Below are positions 48,428 to 60,149 of a stretch of 64,000 bases of DNA, piece after piece. The stretch lies in contig JACKQL020000020.1 of the NCBI GenBank assembly GCA_018296165.2, forward strand, positions 186,001 through 250,000. The letters run 5' to 3'. Origin of the DNA: Termitomyces sp. T153 (taxonomy: Eukaryota; Basidiomycota; Agaricomycetes; Agaricales; Lyophyllaceae). The position numbers were made by a program, and so were the translations under genes. Numbering within the stretch: position 1 is the first letter of the stretch; each line of letters starts with the position of its first letter. A model generated the notes under the pieces. The model searched no databases. It was not told the origin of the DNA and saw nothing but the letters and a program-made list of their open reading frames with translations.

Positions 48428-48558
48428 GATTAAGTGTGCAAACAACTGGCTACACCAGGAGTCAAACACAACTCTCTGTGTTCCACCAAATGTAATGGTT
48501 TCTGCCTAGAATGGAACATGCCAGACTTGCACATGACAAACCAGTTGGACTACCTATC

Positions 48559-48682
48559 CCATTAGAATGAACCACATTACAACTCTGTGACCCATTGCTC
48601 TCAGAGGTGACAAAGCTCTGGCAACTGCCAGCTATTCAAACTCCATAGCAAGGAAACCTGAGCTGCTACACTGCATGACCAA
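48559..48682 (+). repeat. Direct repeat, copy 2
   Basis: Second copy of the repeat at 48303-48427, 256 bases further on. It runs straight into the gypsy integrase remnant, so copy 1 is probably a duplicated piece of the same element. Confidence 0.9.
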
Positions 48683-51441
48683 GTCTGGTGGAAGACTATG
48701 GCCAGAACATACAAGAGTACTGTGATACCTGTTCAACTTATAAAAGGAATAAGCCATCAAACCACAAACCATATGGCTTACTACAGCCAGTGGAAGTACT
48801 GACTCTTTCTTGAAAGGTCATTGGCATTGACTTTGTGGGCCCCCTCCCTGAATCAAAGGACCAGAATAGCTTGTACAATTCTATTACTGTGATAATCAAT
48901 TTGCTGATGGCCATAGTGCACATTGTTCCCAGCCAGATGAACTATACTGCAAGGCAGGTAGCAGAACTCATCTTTGCTGAAGTATATAAGTCCCATGGAC
49001 TCCTATGAGCCATAGTAAGCAATCATGACTTGTATTTCTCAAGTATCTTTTGGACTCACCTGTAAGGGGACAAGCATTCCATGGATAAACCCAACAAAAG
49101 GCAAGCCATCACTCACAACAAGCAAGAGTCAAAGGAGCAAGAAGCAGCTAAGAGTCAGGTGAGGGGCAAGCACAGCAAGCCAGAGGTGAGTAGTGACACT
49201 GGAGCTCTTACAGTTGGATCAATGGATAGACCTGGTGAACACTGCTATTGTTTGGTCTGAGGATATTCTATCCTGCAGACCATCCTATATACTACATCAC
49301 TAGTAATGATGACTGACATTATACCTATTCATTGGCTCATGGTATGTAATGGAGAATGACTAACAATAATCAATACTGAGTAATGTCCAAGCATGTGATT
49401 CATGAAAGGCAACTGATGGGGACAGAAGGGTGCAGGGCATAACAGGCAATCTGTCAGATGAGCTAGAATGGTGGATCATCCTTGGACTAAGCCTGGAATA
49501 GAATCAAACAGTCCTAAAGGGACCATCCCCTTACATCACCTGCATGACCTAATTTGTACCCAATTGAGGATGTCATCTGCATATCATCTCCAATTGGATG
49601 GCTCAACTGAATGTATGGATTAGATGATTGTACAAATGATATGACAGCACATTGGAGAGTGACTAAAGGACTGAGTAACTAAGATACTGGCCATTGAATT
49701 TGCAATCAACTCAGCAAGGTGCTGAAACTACTGGCTACTCCCTGTTCTTCTTCAACTCTGGAAGGATGCCTTGACCCATGATTTGGAACACTGCCCAACA
49801 AGACAAATTTGCAGGGGTAAGAGTGTTTGTACAAAGACTGAAGTTAGCCCTAATGCACATGACTGTATTCTTGCTGCCTGCATGAGAACACCAACTGACA
49901 AACACAGATGGCTCCATTTGTCAAATGATATATGTATCAACTAAGAATTTCTCACTTACCCCAAGGGGTTTCCAAAGAAATTAATCCTCAAATACAAGGG
50001 ACTCTATAAAATTTTAGACAATTTTGGCAACAACTCCTTTTGAGTTGATGTATTGATCAATATGAAGTGGAGAGGGATCAATGACATCTTTCATGCTGCA
50101 TTGCTTAGAATTCACAAGTCAAATGACAATTGACTCTTCCCTGGCTGGCTGGATGAGCAAATAATGGAGCCTGAGGCTAATGAGTAGGCAACCAAGCATA
50201 TTGTGGCACATCATGGCAGCAAAACTCTGCCATGTTCAAGGTTTTTTATAAAGCAGAAGATAAGTCTTGGATGACCTATGAACAGGTGAAGAAACTGGAA
50301 CTAATCATACCTTATCTCAAATTATTAGGGTGTGGGAAAATTGAAGAGCTGATCAAGTGCAGAACTGGTGAACTGCTTTGCAACAATTTACAGATATTTT
50401 TGGGACTCACCAGTGTTCTTGAATATGAAGGGGCTAGTGATGGGAGTGAGACTTTATTATCTCCTCTACATGCTGGGCCACCTACTTTTCCCACCTTGAG
50501 ACTCTTGGCCATTGCTCTTCCTTTCTGGGAACTACCCTCCAGCATGGCTCACTCCTTTGGTAACAGAGGCCATAAAAACAACAAGTGCAAGGGGCAACTT
50601 AGGTATCACCCTTATATCTCAATTGATCCAATCACTTGGATGATCATCATTTTTGACCCTTTGAATCACCCCTTAGTTGTATATCTGTTGCAGCTGCAAG
50701 CTTATCTAGACTATGAGCCTGAGGTCTACTAGACTCATGGCCACCCACAATCCCCCTTTTCCAGGGATATGACACCTTTGCCTCCCTCCTTAACCTCACT
50801 GATCCCAATACCAAATGCAAGTACTGGTTTGTGGTATACAATCAACAGATGGAAACTTGGTCTAAAGTACAGACCCCAAATCTCCCTGGATTCTTACCTA
50901 CTGCTTTTGTTGACCCCTGCCTTGACCTCCTTGCTACCCTCAGCTTTATTACTGAGCAAAGAACCATAGACAAACAGACAGTTGAGGATGCCATTTGACT
51001 TGGTGTGCCCCCTTGGTTGGATATGTACAATGTACAAAACAGTTCCATGCATGACAATCTCAGCACCTGAACAACCCCATTTACCCTTACTTCCCCCATA
51101 AGTGCTTATATTTGGCTATGGAGAATGACAGCTTGGAGGCTGGTCCAGGCCCTGCCATGATTGCCAGTAAATTTTGTGCCCTTGAACCCTGCTGCTCTTC
51201 CATCCCTGCATCCACCCCTGGCTTGCATATTGCCCTTACAGCACATAGTATCATCATCCATACCCCTGATTGCAAGAGAAAGGGCAAGGCCTGGAAAGAA
51301 GAAGAAGAGATGGCTGTTGATCTAGCAGACATTCCCCTTCCTGCTAACTGCAAGGACAACACTAAGGACAAGCTTGAAGACTACCTTGCCAAGGAAATGG
51401 AGGGTGAGGGTGCTAGGGAGAATCCCTCCACTGCTGAATAG
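48680..51441 (+). pseudogene. Ty3/gypsy integrase and downstream region, dead
   Basis: The plus strand encodes the integrase: a zinc-binding half followed by NHKPYGLLQPVEV, VIGIDFVGPLPESKDQ (first Asp), then after an inserted LTR (49061-49535) SSAYHLQLDGSTECM with the region of the catalytic Glu. About 49950-50300 reads as the C-terminal integrase part (YPKGFPKKL, GLYKILDNFGNNSF). It leads into a longer open stretch at 50232-50732 (MTYEQVKKLELI, SFGNRGHKNNKCKGQ, IDPITWMIIIFDP). A further open stretch at 51112-51441 has no known domain. Stops, frameshifts and almost no CG show decay. Confidence 0.85.
49061..49535 (-). mobile_element. Copia-type solo LTR with 5-bp target duplication
   Basis: 475 bases bounded by TGTAAGGGGA and TCCCCTTACA, flanked on both sides by TCACC (49056-49060 and 49536-49540). 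Removing it with one TCACC rejoins the gypsy integrase reading (WTH before, HLHD after). Its right part matches the copia LTR segment at 5990-6186 in the same orientation. No internal coding region is present, so it is a solo LTR. Confidence 0.9.
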
Positions 51442-54400
51442 AAAGCCATGTTCATTTGACATGATACCCACCAAAAGTATTATACTTATTCTAATCCACC
51501 TACTTGAACCCCTTACTTATCATTAAAAAGCCATATACTCCTTGTTATCCAACTTGGAGGGTATATGTAGCATGAGCATAACATCACCCCACCTAAACCT
51601 TATAATTTTCCTTCATGTTTGCCCCATCCTCAGTTTTGTAGTAATCTGTACTATATAATAGGCCTATTTGTATTTCATTAGGCAGTTTTTGCAAATACTA
51701 GGACTTAAACCAGTTCTATCACAAGAAAACCCCAGTGTGACTATACTCTGCTGCTTTTGGCAGACTACCATCACATGCAGGTACAGCAATGTGTTTCATG
51801 GTCCCAGATGGGCCAGTAGTATATGTGCTTCTGATATTACTATTTTCCTAACATTTTGTCTGTGCACAATGATAGCTAGGATGCACAGAAGTCTTTTCTC
51901 TTCAGATTCTAAGAATACCAGCCTGTCTTCCAAGACTTTGTAGTTCTTGAATGCCCATGGGTTTTTGACTATAGGTTTGAATAAATTGTCTTCCTCATAG
52001 CACCCCCTTACTGATGCCACAAGGTCTATTGGATCCCTTCTGACATTTGATAGTCCTTCTAGGAACATTGGAGTAAGTTTTTTATATTCTTCTGCTAGAA
52101 AACCCAACCTGGATGCCAGGTCTTTGTCTAAGTTCACTTCTGCCAGGTGGGTGCCTATTTTTGGCAGTATCAGTGCCACCTCATTGGGTAAGTTCTGCTT
52201 CTTTTGTGCTGCAGTTTAATGAGTATTCTTCCACTGTCTTTGCCATTCTTGCTAGTTCTCCTCAATAGGTTTGTATTAGGGGGATCTGTTGCCCTTCCCC
52301 CCCTTTGTTTTGTTCCCATGGGCCATGTGGAACAAGATGTGGTGCTACCTGAGCTGCAAATTCCTTAGCAGTCTCTGGTCTTCCTTTCTCAGCAGGCTCT
52401 ATGATTCTTTGACAATAGGCTCATTTTGGCTTTGCTCTGGCCTTCTAATTTATTGAGCACTGCTAGCAGCAGGCTGGAGGCATTCTTGCCCTCCATTCCC
52501 ACCAATACTGGTATTGAGACCAGCTGCCAGTCCAATTCATCATTATCCACTACATTGTGGTATGTGTATTTACTCCTTGCCCACACTGTTCCAGCCTGGT
52601 CATTAGAGTACAAGTAGGACAACATGTCAGACAATATGTTCTCTGTTCCTGGTAGGTATATTATTTCAAAGTCAAATTCCATCACCTTCTCAATCCATCA
52701 CACCTGTCTCCCTGACAGGTTCTTCTGGGCTATGAGGTGGATCAATTCCTTGTGGTTGATATACCACTTGAATGATATGCCCTGCAGTAAGTTTTGATAT
52801 TGCAGCATCATTTCAATACCAGTTAACATCTCTATCTTGTGAATAATGCTGCTGGACTGAGTTCAGCTTTGCTGAGAAGAAGGCAGCTACCTTCACTGTC
52901 CTCCAATCCTCCCCCTGGCTTATTACTCCCACAATGTCTGTGATGCATCTGTCCATGACCATATTTACAGGAGGAGCCAATCATCCTGTTGTATCACATG
53001 GCTCACCATGTTTTCATTGGGAGTTGTCATAGCTGTCCATTCCACATGTTTTGATTTTATTTGAATCTGTTTGTATGCATCCTGGCTGTCTATGATAAAT
53101 CAGTACTTGGTCCACACTGCTTGCCTCAAAATACTATTCATATATGACTTTTTTATGAGTATTGGCATTTTGTGCCCTTGGGTTGCTCAAAATCCTTACT
53201 TGGGGTGGTTTCTCCAGTTTGGTCTCTTCAGAAACATTATGGGGACAGCATTGCCTGCTGTGGTCACCTCCCATTGACCTGACTGGATGTATGCAGCTTG
53301 CTTAATGTTCCACTGAGGCATCAGAGCTTTGGGGCAGTGCAAGAGTTTCTAGGGGTATATCTTACACCCATCAATTAGAGGGATTTTTGGTTGATGGCCC
53401 TTAAGGGGAGTAACAGCATCTCTCCTGCTTTCTTACACAAAGGCATGACATAGTCCCATGACTCTTGCCTTACTGATTCTATGTTCTATTCATAAGTCTG
53501 TATGGCTTGCAATGCCAAATACAACACTCCAACTCCCTTCAGTAAAGGTGCAGTTGTTCCACATCCTACCACCACCTGGGATAGGTTAAGGTCAAAGGTG
53601 ACCTGGTATTGGTAGATCTAGGGAGTCCCTAGGATGATGTCATAACCCTGCAGGTTCATGACATCAAAGTACTGTTGGCCAGATAGGTTCTGATATTTGA
53701 AGTAGGCATTAGCCCCATAGTTTATCTTAGATCAGGAGCCCTGCATGGCCAACTGTACTGGAATGGGTTGATTCATTCTAATTTGAGTTGTTTAACAGTT
53801 GTAGTTGATATAAAGTCACTCAAGGATCCTAAGTCCAGCAGGGTGCAAACAGGGTGTCCATTTAGCTTCACCATGATCACTAGGGGCATTTGGACCTTAT
53901 GACAACCTTTCTTCATTTTGGTGTTGTTCCTCTGGATAGCAGGGTATAGTTCTCTGCTCCACTTGCTGTCCATTTCAGTTCCAACATATCAAAGGTGTCA
54001 GACCATCCAGCTTCCTTGTTCTGATTGTATGTTTCCCCAACTGGGAATGTTCTGGGCAATACTGATCTAGTGTTTAATAGCACTCCAATGTCAGAATCTT
54101 CACACTTCTACTGGAGGTCAGCCAGTCTGGCATCTTAGTACAGGCCACATCATCTGCTTAGCATACCAGTTGCAAAGGTAAATCTGGAATTATTTAAGTA
54201 CCCCTCCACAATTTGAGTGGTGCATCTAAGGAGCCTGTTGACTACTATCCATGTTCCTGGTTCCTTATGGGACACATCAAACTTTCTGCACACTGCTTCA
54301 GCCTGTCTTTCTGAGGTATATATGAGACTCCCAGGTTTAACACTTTCACAGTGTTCCATGCCCACACATCAATGCTTAAGGTGAGTTGTTACTCTATGCT

Positions 54401-55107
54401 CCAGATTATGGGAACTCCTGTTACTACACTGTGTTCCAGTGCATACCAAGTTTCTACTTTGAATGAGGAATTGGCTGCCCATGAGCATGGTATGGTAACC
54501 TTGCAGTCCCAGACAGAGTTCCAGATATACATCACCCCTTCCTCAGTCTAGACTGAGGAGAACCTCCTCCTCTTGTATTGCAGGATGTTTGCAGGATCTC
54601 CTGAATATGGTTGGAGCAATTTCAGGAAGTATTCCACCTTTTGTTCCAGGTCATTGCCCAGACAACAGGAGCATCCAAGTTTTTTCTCTTTCTCCATTAT
54701 ATGCTTCAGCTTCTCTTCAGTATTGCCAACATGATTTGGATTTGTTTTGCTTTCAAAGTCTTGGGCAGCTGGGTTGATTACTTCTTCAGAATATTCTGCA
54801 TCTTTGGAGGCATTCACTTTAGCTCCCTTTTTGTGGGCCTTGCTCCTCTTGCTTGCCCCAGCTATGTAGATCAGGCCAACAGATAGCCCTTCTGTGTTCT
54901 GGCCTAGGGCTTGCTCCCACAGCCACTCCATGTCCTATAGGTCAACCCTTATGCTATAAAACTTCAAGCCTGGGGGTTTTCCTGAGTTAAGAGAGAAAGT
55001 CAATTTATTCCTCAGACAGTTTCTGGAGAAGTTACCTGTTTTACTGCAGTTAAAGCATCAGTCCTTAGCTTGGTATTCTTCTTCCTCTTCTTTACTCAGG
55101 TGCTTCC

Positions 55108-56243
55108 TGTCATGACCCATTCCCTGAAGCCCCGTACACCACCCAACAAACCCCCACTCCCCCGGAACCCCCCCCCCCCCAACACTTCGTTGAACTTCCC
55201 CAGCACTCCGCGCCAACTCCGGCTAACTCCGACACATTCTCAGCTAACTCCAATGGCTCCCTGGCCAACTCCAACATCTTCCCCGCAGCTGCTGGCGCTT
55301 CCCCTGGACTTCCTGAGCCCCTGGGACCACTCCCCGCCATGCCTGACCCCATTACACGTCATCAACTTGACACCCTGGCTTCCCTGACTTACCCTGGAGT
55401 ATCATGACAACCATGGAATGGACCACATTGCAATTGATCCCATCAACATATCAATGCAGCCTGCCCTCTGGTCGTAACTGACACCCATTGACTCCGTTGA
55501 GCTCCGCCAAGCCCCACCACCACAGCCGATGTCCCCGGAGCTCTTCAGTAGTCAGTATATAAGACATAGGGTAGTTCCTTGTACTCTAGTCTTGAGATTA
55601 CCCACCTTACCTGATGTGTTTCTGATTGTTTCTTCTCATGTTCTGTGTTCCATGTCTCGTTTTCCTTATTCTCAGTCTTCTGGTCTTATCTCATCTCTGT
55701 TCTGCTATCTTTTTGTTATCATTCTGTGTCTCTGCCTAAATCTATTCTTGTTCTCATCTCATCCTCGTCTCATTTTGTTCGACTCCGTCTCATCCCGTTT
55801 GATTCTGTCTATTGTGTTCAAGTCCTCTCGACCATAACGTCCTCACAAACTCCGCAGTTATGATTATGAACCTCCGACACTCTTTACCAACCCTGGACCC
55901 TGCTATACACTCAGCTCCAAACCCCATCAACCCCTGTTGATCCCCCATCAGAACTCTGGCTCCACTCCTGTCATCCACGTAGCCTCCACCTCCTCCGCAC
56001 CCGCAATACTCACACATGGACTTATGCCTGAACCCTGCCAAGCCCATCCCCCTTCCCCACAACTTGTCCTCTACTCCTCCAGACCTCCCCGGACTTACTC
56101 AGATCAATTTCCCCTTGCTATCCTCACAAGTCCCCAGTGTTTGGGATACTCCTGAGTGCCCAGTTGTCAGTGCAGGGAATCACGTCCACCTGGTAAGGAC
56201 TCGCCCAGTGTAGCTAAGCCCCTGTGGTCAGCAGAACCTGACA
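55108..56243 (-). mobile_element. Young solo LTR (1136 bp) nested in the gypsy gag
   Basis: Bounded by TGTCATGACC and GAACCTGACA (terminal TGTCA/TGACA inverted repeats) and flanked by a 5-bp target duplication, CTTCC, at 55103-55107 and 56244-56248. Unlike its surroundings it is full of CG sites, so it inserted after the host element decayed or has escaped methylation. It is related, in reverse orientation, to the old repeat at 2511-3328. It contains a C run of about 13 at 55166-55180. No coding region is recognised, so it is a solo LTR, not a full element. Confidence 0.9.
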
Positions 56244-56305
56244 CTTCCACTCATCTGGTTTTCTAGGCCTGTACTCTTCCCATTCTGGCCTGAGGCCACC
56301 AGGAT

Positions 56306-56411
56306 GGTGTGAAGTTCCTTGTTTGGTGGAATAATTAGGTGAGTTATTGCTCTTCTCTTCTTCTCCTGGTGTGAAGTTCCTTGTTTGGTGGAATAATCAG
56401 GTGAGTTATTG
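56306..56411 (-). repeat. Tandem 62-bp-period duplication in the gag remnant
   Basis: The 44-base stretch starting GGTGTGAAGTTCCTTGTTTG at 56306 recurs at 56368 with one or two differences. Confidence 0.9.
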
Positions 56412-56828
56412 GTCTTCTTCCCCACACTTGATGGGAATCAGCTCCTCTTACAAGCAGATGAGTGGCTGGTGGCTCCTTGTTTATTCTGTCCTCAGCAACA
56501 CTGGAGGTGGTGCCTATTTGGATGATCTCCAGAGTGATTGTGGCAATGGGCTAAGCTAGAACCCTCAGGATTGAGGTCCACTGACTTTGCCATCTTGATA
56601 AATTTGGCCTTAGATACTATCTTGTTCTATTTGGAGGATTCTGGATTCATTCCTATGTGATACATTTTGTGTTGTATAGATGTCCCAAACTCATTAAACA
56701 ACTTTACAACTTTATCCTTAGCATTTGTGGACCCCACTATTGTGAAGAGCTCCTAGAGTTCTCCCACATAATCTTGCACAGTTATCTTACCTTGTTGTAG
56801 GTGCTGCAGCATTCCAAATGATGAGTGC

Positions 56829-58062
56829 TTGGATCTTAGCAATGGTTGGCTAGCACATTTCAAAACTCATGCAAACTTGAAAACAATTTCATTGGCATGG
56901 TTGCAAGTGCAAAAGTAGTGGAAACTGAATGGCAGCAGATCCAGGAGCTCATCCTTGAATGTGGTTATGAGTTGAGGAATATTTTGAACATGGATGAAAC
57001 TGGATTATTCTATGCATATATATCAATGTCAATTCTTTCATTAATTGGCACCTCATTTAAACACTTTGACAGGATGCCAGCAGATTGAGGGCTTACCGGA
57101 TAGGCAACACTTGGGTGTAAAAGGAAAGAAAGTCTGTCTGACCTATGCATTTACAGCAAATGCAGATGGATCAGAGAAACTCCAGCCTACAGTCACTGAT
57201 AAAGCTAACAAGCCTCATGCATTTCAGAATAAGACAGGTGCTCAGCTTGAATTTGACTACTACAATAATGCCAAAGCCTGGATGACAACTTTCTTTTATC
57301 AGAACTGGCTTCTGCAATGGGATTGTGAGCTTTAGGCTCAGAACCAAAAGATTCTTCTTTGACAAGACAACTTCTCAAGACACTTTGTTCCAGAAGGCCT
57401 TCATAATATCTCTGTTGAGAATTTTGAACCCAATATTATAGCACATATCCAGCCCATGGATCAAGGCATCATTAGATGCTTCAAGGCACACTATTGCACT
57501 TCATACATTGAACATGCTATTGATCTGTATAATTTCAGTGTCACAACCTCTGAAATTTATGACATCAATCAACTGGAAGCTATGTGACTGGCTGAAACTG
57601 TTTGGAATGAGGTGGATACAACCACTATCAGACACTGTTGGTGCAAAGCTGGTATCCTTCCTCACATGAATCAACCTGCTACTCAGCTCATCATACTAGT
57701 CACAGCTCTTCTCAATGCAGACAGCAACCAGCTTGACTTAATTGTGGAAGTAGAAAAAGAGGTTGAAAGAGTTCTCAATCAATTGTCATCAACCAGTGTC
57801 CTTCAACCTCAGAATAGGATGTCACTCAATGCTCTTCTTAATCCAGCAGATGAAATTCACCATATAGAAGAGGTAACCAATGTGGACATCTGTAAGGCTG
57901 TCCTTGAGACACAAGAAGCCTGCAAAGCTGTGGACTTCAATGATGGAAATGATGATGTTAGCAACAATGCACCAGTTCAGGCATAACCTACAAGGCATGA
58001 AGTTCTTCAAGCAGCTTCACTGATCAAAAGCTACATGGATAGTATGGAAGATCCAATTGGCT
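56829..58062 (+). pseudogene. Pogo/Fot1-like DDE transposase relic
   Basis: Plus-strand pieces form the C-terminal two thirds of a DDE_1 transposase: DLSNGWLAHFKTHANLK at about 56833 (end of the HTH region), NILNMDETGLFYA at about 56985 (first catalytic Asp), GVKGKKVCLTYAFTANADGS at about 57115, the second Asp region (LRQDN/SRHFVPEGLHNI in shifted frame) at about 57360-57410, and HIQPMDQGIIRCFKAHY at about 57450 (third acidic region, IxPMDQGII). A tail region (TTIRHCWCKAGILPHM) and an open stretch to 57986 follow. The N-terminus is missing: at about 56828 the reading abuts the gypsy gag on the other strand. Stops and shifts break it. Confidence 0.85.
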
Positions 58063-58350
58063 GAGATTTAGACTGCATTTTGGTGTCATTTAAAAGGCAG
58101 ACATGTCTTGAGGAGTCTTGAATGATGGTCCCTTCAAAGATCACTGTTTTCACTCAAAACTGCTAAATTATTACACACCATACACCTACAATAAGTAGAA
58201 AACCAAATATATGTGGTTTTTTTTATAATTTCGTAATTTTTTTATGTCTCCCTCATAGACCATAACCCCTCATAATCCATGGTTCTAGGTGTCGACTGAG
58301 GGGTATGGGTTCGGAGGGGTTCGTCTGTAGCTCTTCAAAGAAATAAAAAG

Positions 58351-58360
58351 AATCAATCAG

Positions 58361-58414
<54 letters not shown>
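58351..58414. repeat. (AATC)n microsatellite
   Basis: Sixteen four-base units, AATC throughout with a single AGTC variant. It lies just past the edge of the CG-depleted transposon block. Confidence 0.97.
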
Positions 58415-58751
58415 CCAACCCTTGGCCGGGCTATTGATTTCGAGTACAGCCTATACATTGTGGGATCGCTTATATTCTTTGTAAAGGAGAATGATATGAT
58501 GCCTTTCAATAATAAGTATTCATTAATCCTAGTCACGTTACGGTCTGAGGAGCTTGCTTTCAAGTTCTCTTCAGGCGCCTGCCGCTAAGCCAACATTCAT
58601 ACAGTCCTAAAATTCTTTCTTTGTATTCAGGGTGAGGTCAATAATACATTTGAAGGAGCTATGCCTTAGCTACAGTGTCGATGAACTTATGAGCCCTTAG
58701 CCATGCTGTAGAGGGAGTCAACACAAGTTTTTCATATCAAGACTGAAAAGA

Positions 58752-59637
58752 CTACCGTCCAAGTCCAGCACTATCCCCATTGAAGATGTCTTGGTCACCA
58801 GGATTGGGGCCAGAGTCAGCATACTGCCAAAAGGTGGTGTAGCTACGAAGAGATGCCATCATTTGGAATAGAATCGTCGTAATACGTGAGGACTTACGGC
58901 CAGCCTGCAGGGAGGGTTCCAATAGCGGAGGCATATCTGGCAATCCAGAGAGGGTTGGTGTTACCGAAGCCGGCATAGTTGCCCGTGCAAGTGGTCCACC
59001 AGTCAGTTGTGGTGTAGATGACTGGTGCGAAGTGATTGAATAGACCCTTCGACAAAGAACATCTTTGTTTACAAACCAGGGTAGCGTCCAGTGTTGGTGA
59101 GGTAGGTGTTAGAAAAATCTGTTATCCAGGCAACCATGGCAGAGGCACTCAAGCCGTAGCATTCAGCGCCATAAGGGTTGTCTGTAGGAATCATGTTATA
59201 ATGGGTGTAAAGAGAGTCAATGAATGCCCACATTCGATGTCGAGGGCACCAGGAAGAGTGATGCCATCGGCACTCCATCCACCACCGTGAGCAAGGAAGA
59301 ATGTAGCTTGCGCGGCACCAGAAGAAATATCGGGACGAGCAAAGTGGTAACCACCACGGATGATGCCAATATTGGTTGCACCAGTGTATTGGCTGGAGAA
59401 ATACGGATTTGTATAGCCTGGAAGTCATATTTTGAGCATCACCATGGAGAAACAAGATAACTTGGGTGAATACGTACTGGTCCCCTCAGTTGCTTTGATA
59501 AAGGCAAACTCGACACCGTTGGCCTTGACGGTGGACCAGTCTATGTTTGGCTGGTAGCTAGAGACGTCGATACCCTGAGGAGCAGCACTAGCAATGATTG
59601 CGGCAAGAGCAGGAATAGCGATAGAAAGCAACTTCAT
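58752..59637 (-). CDS. Secreted GH25 (Chalaropsis-type) lysozyme
   Basis: Five exons give 221 residues (minus strand): 59637-59478, 59417-59232, 59181-59077, 59021-58898, 58842-58752. A signal peptide ([18 protein letters not shown]) is followed by the GH25 barrel: [13 protein letters not shown] (Asp24), [29 protein letters not shown] (Asp113 and Glu115, the catalytic pair) and, near the end, [12 protein letters not shown]. The length is normal for fungal GH25. These enzymes cut the MurNAc-GlcNAc linkage of bacterial peptidoglycan outside the cell, a likely antibacterial or feeding role. All exon joins are in phase and the protein is complete. Confidence 0.96.
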
Positions 59638-59685
59638 CTTGGATCAACCGTAAAAGTCTGAAATTCGGAACTCTTTCGAGGCGCA

Positions 59686-59693
59686 TTATATAT
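59686..59693 (-). promoter_or_regulatory. Probable TATA box of the GH25 gene
   Basis: TATATAAT on the minus strand lies about 50 bases before the ATG at 59637. Confidence 0.5.
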
Positions 59694-60149
59694 GTCGGTA
59701 GGAGTGTCTAACGTTTGGTGCAGAAGCCATGTGGAAGTTGACCATACAATAAAAGAAGGACCGAATGAGAGATTTCCGGAAGGAGAGAGAAGAGTGCAAT
59801 CAACAATGTTTGACATTTAAAAAGAAATATCCCCTCGTGATGCGACAACAAAATTTTCGAAGTCCATTATAAAAATTTTGGGATCAAACAAAGCGCACAT
59901 GCACGAAGGGTCATGGGATTCTTAAGACACGTTCATACGAGCGTCGATAAGGAAAATGGATCCGGACTTTATGCTCTCCTCAGCTCGAAAATTGAATGAG
60001 CTCCAACGATGTGTCAAGCTGCCGGAAAAAGAGAGAAAGTCCAATTCTTCGTCAACATCACAGAAGTCACCGTCGATTCCATCTGATGATAATTTCGATT
60101 GTAACAACTATGATAATTGGAATATGACTTTAGAAGAATATGTCTACAT

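Larger units (their letters stand above)
51660..56828 (-). pseudogene. Ty3/gypsy element: gag, protease, RT/RNase H, integrase start
   Basis: Read on the minus strand from 56828 to about 51700. Gag comes first (SSFGMLQHLQQGKITVQDYV, then KVVKLFNEF), with a mutated zinc knuckle near 55035 (CFNCSKTGNFSRNC, where the His is Asn). The protease lies at about 53800-53880 (VKLNGHPVCTLLDLGSLSDF, DSG changed to DLG). Degenerate reverse transcriptase follows at about 53500-53000. The RNase H end is at about 52680 (FDFEIIYLPGTENILSDML), then the region before the integrase zinc site (KIVISEAHILLAHLG at about 51810). The order gag-PR-RT-RH-IN is gypsy. It is interrupted in gag by an LTR at 55108-56243. 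CG depletion and broken frames mark it as dead. Confidence 0.88.

Noticed and set aside
55110..55352. Gly-rich minus-strand frame in the young LTR
   Set aside because: The LTR has no other coding sign, and a C run and repeats generate the Gly-rich translation. It was useful only for spotting the related LTR at 2.5-3.3 kb.
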